Shown here: positions 1 through 8,546 of the stretch, one piece after another
How positions within the stretch are numbered: the first letter of the stretch is position 1
How the letters are laid out: every line of letters begins with the position of its first letter
Origin: a bacterium
GTDB taxonomy: Bacteria; Cyanobacteriota; Vampirovibrionia; Gastranaerophilales; Gastranaerophilaceae
Direction: 5' to 3'
Assembly (NCBI GenBank): GCA_017470245.1
Contig: JAFUEV010000024.1
Location: forward strand, 1 to 43,524
DNA: 43,524 nt
Notes under the pieces: generated by a model
Seen by the model: the letters and a program-made list of their open reading frames with translations, nothing else
What the model was told of the DNA's origin: nothing
Databases searched by the model: none
Position numbers and translations under genes: made by a program

Positions 1-825
1 TTCCGAGAGTGATAAATTATCAAGCCCGCCACTAGAGGTAGGGGTAGAGTTATCGTTACCACCGGAGTAGTTATCACCACCTCCGCCACCACCAGAGGAG
101 CCACCTGTACCTGAGGAGCCGCCTGCACTACCTGTATTTCCAGCACCTTGAGCAGCAGCTGCATCTTGAGGTGTATCAGCAGCATCAGGTGTTTCAGAAA
201 CTTCAGGAGTTTCAGTCGGAGTTTGTTCTTCTGCTGCTTCTTCATCTTTTCCGTATGTTCCGTCTATAATTTTACTAATAGCTTCTTTAATTGCTTCTTC
301 TGTAATTTCTCCATTTTCATTTTTTAGTGTTTCTTCAAATGCAGCTTTTTCTTCATCACTCAATTTACCATCACCATCTTTGTCTAATTGAGCAATTACC
401 ATTTTATTTTCATAAGCAGTCTTTAGTAGCTCATCTATGGAATTTTCATTTTCGTTTTTATTTCCATCTTGTTTATTTGTATATTTTTCTGTTAATTCCT
501 TTAATTTGTCTTGGGAAATAACCTCGCTGTCTTCAAATTTATTTGTAAATGCCGATAATTCTTCTTTTGTTATTTCTCCGTCTGCATCGGAATCGAGTTC
601 ATTGATTGCATTTTCATCTTGCATTGCATCATTGATTAGAGACATAACAATGTCACTACCGCCATTAACTCCTTTTAATTCCTGTTCTATATATTCTTTA
701 AATTCATCAGGATGTTGAAATATACTTTTATTTATGTCCTGACTAGTATTTAATTCTGTATTTTCAGCCCCAAACTTTTCTTTTATAAACTCTAGAAAAC
801 CCATTTTTAATGAGTCTAAATTCAT
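1..825 (-). CDS. EF-hand calcium-binding protein, C-terminus beyond the window (partial)
   Basis: The minus-strand frame is open from an ATG at 825 to the left edge, about 275 codons with no stop, so the 3' end is missing. A GAGGG ribosome-binding site lies about 8 bases before the ATG. The protein starts MNLDSLKMGFLEFIKEKFG and has no signal peptide. Two EF-hand loops are visible: DSDADGEITKEE at about residues 85-96 and DKDGDGKLSDEE at about 150-161, both with the Dx[DN]xDG calcium ligands. After them come a Thr/Pro/Glu linker and a stretch very rich in Gly and Ser. The role is unknown. Bacterial EF-hand proteins usually buffer or sense calcium, and the Gly/Ser stretch looks like a flexible linker to a further domain outside the window. 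It is transcribed away from perR across a 148-bp divergent region. Confidence 0.75.
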   Translation of the reverse strand, partial: MNLDSLKMGFLEFIKEKFGAENTELNTSQDINKSIFQHPDEFKEYIEQELKGVNGGSDIVMSLINDAMQDENAINELDSDADGEITKEELSAFTNKFEDSEVISQDKLKELTEKYTNKQDGNKNENENSIDELLKTAYENKMVIAQLDKDGDGKLSDEEKAAFEETLKNENGEITEEAIKEAISKIIDGTYGKDEEAAEEQTPTETPEVSETPDAADTPQDAAAAQGAGNTGSAGGSSGTGGSSGGGGGGDNYSGGNDNSTPTSSGGLDNLSLSE

Positions 826-900
826 AGTTATCCCTCATGTTCGTATTTATATATATAAAGTATTTTGGATGAAAATAATTAATCTTTTTCTTAATATATC

Positions 901-916
901 TTAATAAATTTATTAA
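901..916. promoter_or_regulatory. Perfect 16-bp AT palindrome, candidate operator between the EF-hand gene and perR
   Basis: TTAATAAATTTATTAA is its own reverse complement and lies 58 bases before the perR start, in the divergent region shared with the EF-hand gene. PerR and Fur boxes in other bacteria are AT-rich palindromes of similar length (TTATAATnATTATAA for PerR), and PerR commonly represses its own operon. The match to that consensus is only loose, and chance palindromes are common in such AT-rich DNA. The assignment is therefore tentative. Confidence 0.35.
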
Positions 917-973
917 TTCTTATTATATCATTTATCATATAGATGTTAGAAATTCGTATAAATAATAAAATAA

Positions 974-1384
974 ATGAATTATTCAAAACAGAGAGAAATT
1001 ATATATAATACTTTAAAAAATAATGCTGTACATCCTACTGCAGACAGTTTGTTTGAAATTATAAAAAAGGAAAATCCCGATTTGAATATCGGAATAGCTA
1101 CTGTATATAGGAATTTAAAACTTATGTCCGATATTGGTATGATAAAGAAAATATCAGGGCTTGAGGATGCGGAACATTTTGATCATAATACATTTACTCA
1201 CTATCATTTTATTTGTGATAAGTGCAAAAAAGTTTTTGATGTTGATGCTGATATTGCTCCTGTTTCTGCAGTTAATTTTGAGAAACAAACAGGATTTTCT
1301 ATTACAGGTTATGATATTACTTTCCATGGAATTTGCAATGAATGTAACAATTTAAATACCAAGACAATTGATAAAACTGAATGA
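974..1384 (+). CDS. perR: Fur-family peroxide-sensing repressor, PerR type
   Basis: A 136-residue Fur-family regulator: winged-helix DNA-binding half (about residues 1-75) and metal-binding dimerisation half. The structural zinc site is two CxxC pairs, C81/C84 and C121/C124. The regulatory-metal ligands of Bacillus PerR all have counterparts: H20 in VHPTAD, D70 in HFD, H76 and H78 in HYH, and D89 after the first CxxC. An Asp at the position of D70 is typical of the peroxide-sensing, iron-binding PerR rather than Fur or Zur. PerR represses oxidative-stress genes until bound iron reacts with peroxide and oxidises a ligand His. It heads an operon with rubredoxin and a flavodiiron protein, which fits that role. 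No strong Shine-Dalgarno is seen before the ATG, so the transcript may be nearly leaderless. Confidence 0.85.
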   Translation: MNYSKQREIIYNTLKNNAVHPTADSLFEIIKKENPDLNIGIATVYRNLKLMSDIGMIKKISGLEDAEHFDHNTFTHYHFICDKCKKVFDVDADIAPVSAVNFEKQTGFSITGYDITFHGICNECNNLNTKTIDKTE

Positions 1385-1425
1385 TAATGTTATCTTATTA
1401 AAGTTAAAAAAGAAGGAGAAAAAAC

Positions 1426-1566
1426 ATGGAAAATTACATTTGCACGGTATGTCATTATGTATATGAACCGTCTGAAAACGGGAATGTAGCATTTGAAGAT
1501 TTACCGGATGATTATGTATGTCCGTTATGCGGTGTTGGTAAAGATATGTTTGAAAAACAAGCTTAG
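1426..1566 (+). CDS. Rubredoxin
   Basis: A 46-residue protein preceded by a good AAGGAG site. It has the two iron-binding knuckles of rubredoxin, CTVCHYVY (C6, C9) and CPLCGVG (C32, C35), which hold one iron in an FeCys4 site, plus the short acidic middle segment with the LPDDYVCP motif. It is slightly shorter than the usual 52-54 residues because the loop between the knuckles is reduced. Rubredoxin carries single electrons in the cytoplasm. Directly upstream of a flavodiiron protein it is the likely electron donor for reduction of oxygen or nitric oxide. It lies 41 bases after perR and 36 before the flavodiiron gene, so the three are probably co-transcribed. Confidence 0.93.
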   Translation: MENYICTVCHYVYEPSENGNVAFEDLPDDYVCPLCGVGKDMFEKQA

Positions 1567-1602
1567 TTTTATATTCTTGCGTGAGTTGAGAGAGGTAGAA
1601 AA

Positions 1603-2787
1603 ATGATTTTTAAGAAAATAAAAGAAGATATTTTATATGCAGGTATGAATGATGGGGGAAGGTTAATATTTGACGAATTAATTCCTCTGGATAAAGGCAC
1701 AAGCTATAATTCTTATGTAGTAAAAGGCAGTGACAAAACTGCAGTTATAGACACAATGTACCCGAAATTCACGCAAGAATATTTAAAATCATTTGATGAA
1801 AACGGTATAACAAAGGTAGATTATATTATTGCAAACCACGGTGAACAAGATCACTCTGGGAGTATTCCCGCAATGCTGGAAAAATTCCCCGATGCAATTG
1901 TTGTAACAAATGCAACTTGCGCAGGAAATATAAAAGAAATGCTTTTTGTTCCTGCCGAAAAAATTAAGATAATAAAAAATGATGAAGAAATTTCATTAGG
2001 TAATAAAACACTTCAATTTAAAATTGCCCCCGGTGTTCATTGGCCTGATACAATGTTTACATATATAAAAGAAGATAATGTTATATGTACTTGTGATTTC
2101 TTAGGCGCTCATTATATATTCGATGATGTATTTGCTGTTCCTTCAAAGGAACTCGAAAAGAGTGCTAAAAAATACTTTGCGGAAATTATGATGCCATTTA
2201 GCACAATGTGCAGAAAATATGTACAAATGGTTAGAGATTTAAAAGTAGAAATGGTGCTTCCGAGTCATGGTCCTGTTCATAAAAATCCTGATTATATATT
2301 GGATTTATATGCCGATTGGGCAGGTGAAAAAGGTAAAAATTTAGTAGCATTACCTTATGTATCAATGTATAACTCAACTAAAGATATGATAGATTACCTT
2401 GCTGATAAATTGGACAAGAAAGGTATTTCTACTGTTAAATATGATATGGTAAACGGCAATTTAGGTGATTTAGCAATAGCTTTGGTTGATACGACAACAA
2501 TTGTTATGGGAACTTCAATGGTTTTAACAGGCCCACATCCTGCTGCATTTAATACTGCATATTTGGCAAGTGTGTTGCGTCCGAAAGCAAAAATCGCTTC
2601 TTTCATAGGTTCATTCGGATGGGGTGGTAATTTGTTCGGCAAAATGGCTGAAATGCTTGCACCGTTAAAATTGGATATAATAGAGCCAATTCAGGTAAAA
2701 GGTCAGGCAAAACCTGAAGATTATGCTAAACTTGATAATATGGCAGATGAAATTTATAAAAAACATAAAGAATTAGGTTTATTCTAA
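1603..2787 (+). CDS. fprA: Flavodiiron protein (A-type; O2/NO reductase)
   Basis: A 394-residue A-type flavodiiron protein with two domains. Residues 1-250 are a metallo-beta-lactamase-like domain with the diiron ligands H79, E81, D83 and H84 (HGEQDH), H146 (GVHWPD), D165 (CDF) and H222 (SHGP). Residues about 252-394 are a flavodoxin domain starting at VSMYNSTKDM for FMN. These enzymes reduce O2 to water and/or NO to N2O with electrons from rubredoxin, protecting strict anaerobes in the cytoplasm. The rubredoxin gene is immediately upstream. Length and motifs are normal and there is no C-terminal rubredoxin fusion as in NorV. The start has an AGAGAGG site. Oxygen versus NO preference cannot be read from sequence. 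A hairpin terminator follows. Confidence 0.93.
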   Translation: MIFKKIKEDILYAGMNDGGRLIFDELIPLDKGTSYNSYVVKGSDKTAVIDTMYPKFTQEYLKSFDENGITKVDYIIANHGEQDHSGSIPAMLEKFPDAIVVTNATCAGNIKEMLFVPAEKIKIIKNDEEISLGNKTLQFKIAPGVHWPDTMFTYIKEDNVICTCDFLGAHYIFDDVFAVPSKELEKSAKKYFAEIMMPFSTMCRKYVQMVRDLKVEMVLPSHGPVHKNPDYILDLYADWAGEKGKNLVALPYVSMYNSTKDMIDYLADKLDKKGISTVKYDMVNGNLGDLAIALVDTTTIVMGTSMVLTGPHPAAFNTAYLASVLRPKAKIASFIGSFGWGGNLFGKMAEMLAPLKLDIIEPIQVKGQAKPEDYAKLDNMADEIYKKHKELGLF

Positions 2788-2804
2788 AAAATAATTGTTA
2801 AAAG

Positions 2805-2836
2805 AAAAAGGACATTAATAATTAATGTCCTTTTTT
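2805..2836. terminator. Bidirectional rho-independent terminator
   Basis: A near-perfect palindrome made of AAAAAGGACATTAAT and its reverse complement, separated by a single base and followed by a T run, with a matching A run on the other side. It ends the plus-strand perR-rubredoxin-fprA operon. It also serves the convergent minus-strand gene, whose stop codon lies inside it. Confidence 0.85.
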
Positions 2837-3318
2837 CTGTCCAAATATACCGTATATAATATTTCTCTCAAACAATAAGGAACTTCTGTATTATAATTGT
2901 TCTTAATTTTTATATTATTTTCGTTTTGTACTATATTATTGAATTTTTTATAATCATTAAAGTCTAATTCATTATTTTCTTTTAAAAACTCAGTTATATA
3001 ATTTTGAGCCAAAAGAACAACTTTTTTGTCTGTTTCAAATCCTAAATATGTTGGATTACATTTATTTATAATTTTTTTTATTTCAGTATTTTCTTCAGTA
3101 TCTTTTAAATTAAAATTTTTTTCTTCTATTTTATGTCTGATAAATACAAAAAATAATTTTATACCTATAATAGCAACTACAGTCCAAAATATATAATTTA
3201 TGTTGTCAGCTAAAAAGACTAATATTATTGCAAAACAAATTAGTCGGAGCGTATTTACCAGAAATCCTGCAGAAACACCGTATGTAAAAATAATAAATAG
3301 TAATAAGTAGTTATTCAT
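2815..3318 (-). CDS. Small membrane protein of unknown function
   Basis: A 167-residue protein I do not recognise. Residues about 3-20 and 24-60 are hydrophobic and probably form two or three membrane spans. The rest is a charged, Lys/Asn/Glu-rich cytoplasmic tail with no motif I can name. It may be a membrane anchor or regulatory protein. The stop codon sits inside the terminator shared with fprA. The gene is the last of the minus-strand group starting at 6430, separated from the thioredoxin gene by 73 bases that contain an inverted repeat. Confidence 0.6.
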   Translation of the reverse strand: MNNYLLLFIIFTYGVSAGFLVNTLRLICFAIILVFLADNINYIFWTVVAIIGIKLFFVFIRHKIEEKNFNLKDTEENTEIKKIINKCNPTYLGFETDKKVVLLAQNYITEFLKENNELDFNDYKKFNNIVQNENNIKIKNNYNTEVPYCLREILYTVYLDRKKDINY

Positions 3319-3332
3319 AGAATATATTATAT

Positions 3333-3362
3333 ATCATTAAATAACAATTGGTATTTAATGAT
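3333..3362. repeat. Inverted repeat between the thioredoxin gene and the small membrane protein gene
   Basis: TCATTAAATA and TATTTAATGA form a perfect 10-bp stem, 11 bp with the flanking A/T pair, around an 8-base loop. No T tract follows on the minus strand. It may be a weak terminator after the thioredoxin gene or a leader hairpin for the membrane protein gene. Confidence 0.5.
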
Positions 3363-3391
3363 GTATAATTTGTTCAAAACAGATGATAAAA

Positions 3392-3691
3392 CTAATTTCT
3401 GTTAATTATACTCATAAGTTCGTCTTTAGAGCGCATACCTCTGAAAGAATTAATTTCTTTTCCATCTTTAAAAAGGACAAAAGAAGGAAAGGCTTGTATT
3501 GAATATTTTGTTACGAGGTGAGGATTTTCATCACCGTTTACATCTCCAATCCATATATTATTTTTTGATAATTCTTCCAATATCGGTTTTTGCCTGTTGC
3601 AGTAACCGCACCAAGGCGCAGTAAATGTTAATAGTTGAATGCCTTCTTTTATATTTAATGAAAAATTTTTATCTGTTATATTATGAATCAT
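3392..3691 (-). CDS. Thioredoxin-family protein
   Basis: A 99-residue single-domain thioredoxin fold. The active site is WCGYC with C28 and C31, and the cis-proline motif is AFPSF at about residues 68-72. The central dipeptide is Gly-Tyr rather than the classical Gly-Pro, which is typical of glutaredoxin-like or small anaerobe thioredoxins. There is no signal peptide, so it acts as a cytoplasmic dithiol reductase. An AGGAGG site lies just before the ATG. A thioredoxin reductase was not seen in the window, so its electron donor is unknown. It could support peroxiredoxins or general disulfide reduction. Confidence 0.88.
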   Translation of the reverse strand: MIHNITDKNFSLNIKEGIQLLTFTAPWCGYCNRQKPILEELSKNNIWIGDVNGDENPHLVTKYSIQAFPSFVLFKDGKEINSFRGMRSKDELMSIINRN

Positions 3692-3763
3692 ATCTGCCTC
3701 CTATTTTTTAATATAGTAGACATAAAATACAATTTTTTGATTATTCATGAAGGCAGTAAGGTT

Positions 3764-4708
3764 TTATATTATATTATTTTTTATAATTCCGTCGACAATA
3801 ACATCCCAAGCTTCTTCCGTAGGATGACAATCATTTTTAAAATGATATTTCTCATCATTTAAATCGATGTTTTCATCAATAATATCATTAGTAGAATATA
3901 GCTCCCAGCCTGCTTTTTTTAAGGTTTCTTTATATGGCATTAAAGTTGTATTATTATATTCAATTATTATAAATTTTGAATTAGGATATCTTTTTATTAA
4001 ATTTTTATGAGATTCCTCAAAAATTTTAAATAACAGTTCATAGTTTTTAGCTTTATTTTTATCAGAATTTTTTTGATTAGCGATATAGTTATAAATTGAT
4101 TTTGTTATGAAAAATACATGTAAAGGCGGTAATAATAATTTATCTTCTTTCAATTTTGTTTCATTTTGATTTTTTACTAATTTATATCTGAGCGTAAGTA
4201 CATTTTTATAGAGATTTGCCCAATAATAATAATTTAATCTGTATAAATGATCGGGAATATAAATATATATTATTGTATCAACATCACCATTTATTAAGTC
4301 TAAACTGTAATTTGGATTTTTATTTTCTGTTTGGTAAAGCATAAATGCATTTCCTATTCCGGGATATGCACGATTAGTAACTGAAGACCCCGTTCTTTGA
4401 GCTAATTTATACCAGAAAGTTTGCTCAACATTCAAGCTTGAACCAAAAGCAAATGAACATCCAAATGTTATTATGTTGTGATTATTCCCAAAATTTACCG
4501 GTTGTCTGAAAAAATATTTATCTTTTATTGTATTAACAAAATTAGAATAAGTTAATTTGTAGTTAAACTCTCTTGATAGATTAAAATTAGTTTTATCAAG
4601 TTCTGCTAAATATTCCTGTCTGTATTTATTGAATAAATAAAATTCCAATGAAATTAAAAAGATAATAATAATAGAAAAATAGTATATTATTTTTCCTCTA
4701 TTTGTCAT
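3764..4708 (-). CDS. Membrane-anchored SGNH-type hydrolase
   Basis: A 314-residue protein with one N-terminal membrane span (about residues 8-26). The remainder resembles an SGNH/GDSL esterase. The nucleophile block is FGCSFAFG with S85. The C-terminal catalytic block DCHPTEEAW supplies D293 and H295 in the usual DxxH-like position, here D-C-H. Members of this fold remove or add acetyl groups on cell-wall or exported polysaccharides, and a single anchor placing the domain outside the membrane fits that. The substrate is unknown. The start overlaps the end of the YqeG gene by 11 bp, so translation is probably coupled. Confidence 0.65.
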   Translation of the reverse strand: MTNRGKIIYYFSIIIIFLISLEFYLFNKYRQEYLAELDKTNFNLSREFNYKLTYSNFVNTIKDKYFFRQPVNFGNNHNIITFGCSFAFGSSLNVEQTFWYKLAQRTGSSVTNRAYPGIGNAFMLYQTENKNPNYSLDLINGDVDTIIYIYIPDHLYRLNYYYWANLYKNVLTLRYKLVKNQNETKLKEDKLLLPPLHVFFITKSIYNYIANQKNSDKNKAKNYELLFKIFEESHKNLIKRYPNSKFIIIEYNNTTLMPYKETLKKAGWELYSTNDIIDENIDLNDEKYHFKNDCHPTEEAWDVIVDGIIKNNII

Positions 4709-5183
4709 TTTTTATAACCAGTCTTTCTAGTTTTCTAACAAATCTTGTAAGCTTATTTTCCGTATTTCTTGTTATAGAATCAACTAATGCTGTTTTTGCT
4801 CCAAGTAATTTCCCTGCAAGAATATCTGTTAGAGGACGGTCGCCAATTACTAAAGTTGCTTCCGGTAAGATATTAACAGAACGAATAAAGTCTTTCATAA
4901 CCTTAGGGGAAGGTTTATTTGCATTTCCAATAACAGGAAAACTAGATTGAGTTTTTACTTTTTCTATATATTTCTTATTTTTGTTATTACTTATAATTGC
5001 AACAACAAAATTTTGCTTTAGTTCTTCCAGTAATTCTTTAACTTTTTGAGGATATTCTCCTGATTTTGACGGCATAACCGTACTATCCAAATCGAATAAA
5101 ATTGCATGAATACCTTGAGCTTTAATTTCTTTAAAATTTAGGTCAAAAAGTGAAATAACGTTGTAATCGGGTTTTAGTATCAT
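4698..5183 (-). CDS. yqeG: YqeG-family HAD phosphatase (subfamily IIIA)
   Basis: A 161-residue HAD-superfamily phosphatase. Motif I is FDLDST (nucleophile D31, acid/base D33), motif II is ISNN with its Ser/Asn, and the acidic motif is GDRPLTDI in the C-terminal third. Length and order match the YqeG family, whose members include cyanobacterial and plant phosphatidylglycerophosphate phosphatases. A role in PG synthesis is possible but not shown. I chose the ATG at 5183, which overlaps the stop of the U32 gene as ATGA. A longer in-frame reading from 5228 would bury the start inside the U32 gene and lacks a ribosome-binding site. Confidence 0.8.
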   Translation of the reverse strand: MILKPDYNVISLFDLNFKEIKAQGIHAILFDLDSTVMPSKSGEYPQKVKELLEELKQNFVVAIISNNKNKKYIEKVKTQSSFPVIGNANKPSPKVMKDFIRSVNILPEATLVIGDRPLTDILAGKLLGAKTALVDSITRNTENKLTRFVRKLERLVIKNDK

Positions 5184-6430
5184 CTTAAGTTCTTTACTCC
5201 AATTGTTCTTGCAAGTGCGTAAGCACAATCTTTGGGATTTGTTGATAATTTAATAAGACTAATGTCGTTTGTGTTGGAAAGTTCTTTTTTCTCTCCCGAT
5301 TTTTCATCTTCAATTCCAATAACTTTAGTTTTGAAACATTCTGAAGGTGTTATTACTTCAATTTCATCATTAAGTAAAAATTTGTTTTTAGTGAGGACTT
5401 TATATTTGTTATCTTTTTGTTCAAGGAAAACGCAAAGACAATCTGCTCCGGCTAATCCTTTTGAAATATCATAACTATAACCTTCACTATCCGGTTTCAT
5501 TAAATAAAATCCTGTTGTATATCCTCTGTTTCCTATTTTAACTATTTCATTGTAGTTTTGTTCTTCATTAATTTTACCGGTTGACAGGTAGTCATCAATT
5601 GCTTTTCTATAAGCTTTTGCAACTGCTGAAACATAATAAAGGCTTTTTGTTCTTCCTTCAATTTTAAATGAATCAATACCAATATCAATTAATTGTGGAA
5701 TGTAATTAATTAAAGCCAAATCTTTTGGGCTTAATATGTGTGTACCTTGTCCGTTCTCCAGAATATCAAAATATTCGCCTTCTCTTGTTTCTTCAACAAG
5801 TTTATAACTCCATCTGCAAGATTGAGAACAGTTGCCGTGGTTAGCTTTTCTTTCTCCTTTTGTCATATAATCACTAATTAAACAACGTCCGGAAAAAGAA
5901 ACGCATTGAGCTCCATGAACAAAAACCTCATATTCTATATCAGGAACTTTATTTTTTATTTCTGTTATTTGTTCGAGTGATAAATCTCGTGATAAGACAA
6001 CTCTTTCTGCTCCTAAATCACGCCAAAATTTTACTGCTTCATAATTTAATATATTGGTTTGTGTACTAACGTGCAGAGGAATATTTGGCATATATCTTTT
6101 TATAATGTTATAAACTCCGAAGTCGGAAAACAATATAGCATCAGGGTTTGCATCATTAATACGTTCTGAGGCTTCAATCATTCCTTTTATATCTTTGTTG
6201 TATGCAAAAATATTTAAAGTAAGATAAACTTTTTTCCCGAAGGAATGAGCAAGCTCTATACAATCTTTCAAATTGTCTAGTGTAATTAATTCACCTTTTC
6301 GCATTGCTCTTAAACTAAAATCAACCATACCGAGATATACAGCATCTGCCCCATAGTGTATTGCATAGTCTAATTTTTCTTTACTGCCCGCAGGTAAGAG
6401 CAACTCAGGTCGTTTTATTATCTTTTCCAT
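5180..6430 (-). CDS. Peptidase U32 family protein, TrhP-like tRNA hydroxylation protein
   Basis: A 416-residue U32 protein: TIM-barrel-like N-terminal part starting ELLLPAGSKEKLDYAIHYGADAVY... in pattern, then the family signature with four cysteines, C176 and C183 (HGAQCVSFSGRC) and C201 and C205 (NCSQSC), which probably bind an Fe-S cluster. The C-terminal part from about 330 is a small beta domain. Once called collagenases, such proteins include TrhP, which makes 5-hydroxyuridine at tRNA position 34 from prephenate, and RlhA, which acts on 23S rRNA. Length and lack of the long C-terminal extension favour the TrhP/YegQ side. It is first in an overlapping group with yqeG and the SGNH hydrolase gene, and diverges from the calpain-like array. 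Confidence 0.8.
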   Translation of the reverse strand: MEKIIKRPELLLPAGSKEKLDYAIHYGADAVYLGMVDFSLRAMRKGELITLDNLKDCIELAHSFGKKVYLTLNIFAYNKDIKGMIEASERINDANPDAILFSDFGVYNIIKRYMPNIPLHVSTQTNILNYEAVKFWRDLGAERVVLSRDLSLEQITEIKNKVPDIEYEVFVHGAQCVSFSGRCLISDYMTKGERKANHGNCSQSCRWSYKLVEETREGEYFDILENGQGTHILSPKDLALINYIPQLIDIGIDSFKIEGRTKSLYYVSAVAKAYRKAIDDYLSTGKINEEQNYNEIVKIGNRGYTTGFYLMKPDSEGYSYDISKGLAGADCLCVFLEQKDNKYKVLTKNKFLLNDEIEVITPSECFKTKVIGIEDEKSGEKKELSNTNDISLIKLSTNPKDCAYALARTIGVKNLR

Positions 6431-6542
6431 ATCATTATTGTACTACAAACATTTATTAAATTTTTATACATTCTTTTTAATAATATTAAAGTTTTAGAAA
6501 AATATGCCGAAATAAATATTTACAGTATTGTAGTGGATTACT
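6431..6542. promoter_or_regulatory. Divergent promoter region between the U32 gene and the first calpain-like gene
   Basis: This 112-bp AT-rich gap must contain promoters for both directions. TA-rich hexamers are abundant, but no unambiguous -35/-10 pair or operator stands out. Confidence 0.4.
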
Positions 6543-8537
6543 ATGGAAAGAATAAATAATATAAATCTTACCCCTCAATTTTTTCAGACCGAAAAAACTG
6601 AAGAAGATAAAAATTATGATGAATATGCTGAAGAAAGTATATTCCAATCAGGATATGCTACAAATGATGATGATATTCAAACATCCGAAATAGAATTTTC
6701 CTCAAGAGAAAAAGAAGCAGAAAGTATATCATCAAATCCTAATTATGCTGAATTTCCCGATACGGTTTTTAATGAACAAGGGAAAGTAACTTTCATTAGA
6801 TTTTTTAATGATGCAGGAGAAATGATAGGTTATGATACATATATCTATGATAGTTCCGGTAACCCTCTTGAACGAGTAAGCTATAATGCGAACAATGATA
6901 TTATTTATAAAAAGAATTGTGAATATTATGATGACGGTAATGTTCGACATGAAGATGAAGTATTCTATCGAGATGATGGCAGTACGATAACTTCAAAAGA
7001 AAAAGAATATTATCAAAATGGAACTCTCAAAAGCAATGTAGAAACTTCATATAATCCTGATAATTCTATTAAAGAAAAATCAGATGAACAAAAAAGAAGT
7101 GACGGCACAAGAGTATCAATGATATTAAAAACATACGATGAAAATACTCAAGGCTATGTCACTACCGAAATATACTATAACGAAAATGATGATGTAGAAG
7201 AAGAAAACTACTATAATAAAGATAATATATTAACATATTCATCGCATAATACTTATAATACAGATGGTTCCATCACTACCGAAACTAAGGAATACTCACC
7301 TGAAGGTGAAATGATGGATAATTACAGCTATACATTAAATAGTGATTATGAACAAACAGAATATGTTCAATATAATCCTCAGGGAGAAGTTTTATACAGA
7401 GAAACAACCGAATATAATGAAGCAGGATTCCCGTCAGTAGAAACAATATTGGACGGAAATAATAATGTAATCAAAAAAACAGTTAATGAATATGATGATA
7501 ATAACAATAAAGTTTCATCTTGTGTCTATAATGCAGCCGGTGAAATAACTGAAACCAGTGATTATAAATATAATGATGCAGGCTTAATTACGGAAAAAGT
7601 TTCACGTAATAAAGAAGGAAATGTTATAGAAGAAAGTTATTATACTTATAATAATGATATAGAACCTTTTGATCAGCATACAACAATATATGATGATGAA
7701 GGCAATGTAATTTTTGAATTTAAATATGAATATGGTGAAGTTTGGGACTATGATAATGAGTCTGAAAATTATACAGGAGAAGTACTGCATTCATATAATG
7801 GAGATATAGATGGAGATATAGGCTATACCAGACAAGGCTATATAGGTGATTGCTGGCTGCTGTCAGGCGTAACTGCATTGAATTTCTCCGAGCAAGGACA
7901 GGCATTATTGAAGAATGCCGTAACATACAATGATGACGATACATATACCGTAAATTTTAAAGGTATAGGTACAGAAATAAAAATAACAAAAGAAGAACTG
8001 GAAGATGCCAAAAACACTCTGATATATTCACAGGGTGATGACGATATGATTATATTAGAGCTCGCTTTTGAAGCTGCTCTTGATAAAATTCAATCCGGAG
8101 AAATAGAAGTAACTAATGACCATCCTAAACTTACAGTTAATGATAATGAAGGTGATTTATTAAGCTCCTTGGACGGTGGCTTCTTTGAGGATGTTATATT
8201 CCTTTTGACGGGCGATAACGTCCAACAGGTTTCTCATAAAGATGAAAATTCAAATGAAAAATTTGATGAGGTCTTGGATAAATTACAAAATAATCCCGAA
8301 AGTATATCTGTTACACTTGGCTTTTTAGGCGAAGACTTAAATCAACAAGTAGTTATTACAGATATTGATAATAATTATGTATATACCGTCCAAAGGAGCG
8401 GGCATGCTTTTAGTATAAAATCAGTAGATGGTGATAATGTTACAATCGTAAATCCTGAAGATTCAAGTAAAGAATATGTTATTTCAAGAGAAACATTGAA
8501 ACAATATGCCTATGATCTGGAATATTATGAGTTTTAA
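6543..8537 (+). CDS. Calpain-like cysteine protease with N-terminal YD-type repeats (copy A)
   Basis: A 664-residue protein. Residues 1-60 are polar with no signal peptide. About 65-410 is a tandem array of degenerate Tyr/Asp/Asn/Gly-rich repeats (for example YNPQGEVLYRETTEYN and YNDAGLITEKVS), like the YD/RHS-type or MORN-like beta repeats of surface proteins. About 415-664 is a calpain (family C2) catalytic domain: C437 in GDCWLLSG, H621 in GHAFSI, N637 in VNPED, and a conserved LDGG...LLTG segment between them. The triad is complete, so it is probably an active cysteine endopeptidase; the substrate is unknown. It lacks the coiled coil of copies C and D. Copy B starts 9 bases after its stop. 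How it might be exported is not evident. Confidence 0.8.
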   Translation: MERINNINLTPQFFQTEKTEEDKNYDEYAEESIFQSGYATNDDDIQTSEIEFSSREKEAESISSNPNYAEFPDTVFNEQGKVTFIRFFNDAGEMIGYDTYIYDSSGNPLERVSYNANNDIIYKKNCEYYDDGNVRHEDEVFYRDDGSTITSKEKEYYQNGTLKSNVETSYNPDNSIKEKSDEQKRSDGTRVSMILKTYDENTQGYVTTEIYYNENDDVEEENYYNKDNILTYSSHNTYNTDGSITTETKEYSPEGEMMDNYSYTLNSDYEQTEYVQYNPQGEVLYRETTEYNEAGFPSVETILDGNNNVIKKTVNEYDDNNNKVSSCVYNAAGEITETSDYKYNDAGLITEKVSRNKEGNVIEESYYTYNNDIEPFDQHTTIYDDEGNVIFEFKYEYGEVWDYDNESENYTGEVLHSYNGDIDGDIGYTRQGYIGDCWLLSGVTALNFSEQGQALLKNAVTYNDDDTYTVNFKGIGTEIKITKEELEDAKNTLIYSQGDDDMIILELAFEAALDKIQSGEIEVTNDHPKLTVNDNEGDLLSSLDGGFFEDVIFLLTGDNVQQVSHKDENSNEKFDEVLDKLQNNPESISVTLGFLGEDLNQQVVITDIDNNYVYTVQRSGHAFSIKSVDGDNVTIVNPEDSSKEYVISRETLKQYAYDLEYYEF

Positions 8538-8546
8538 AATTAATAT

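Noticed and set aside
327..718. Plus-strand reading frames over the EF-hand gene
   Set aside because: They are shadows of the minus-strand EF-hand gene: low complexity, no ribosome-binding site, and hydrophobic Phe/Ser-rich translations typical of antisense frames.
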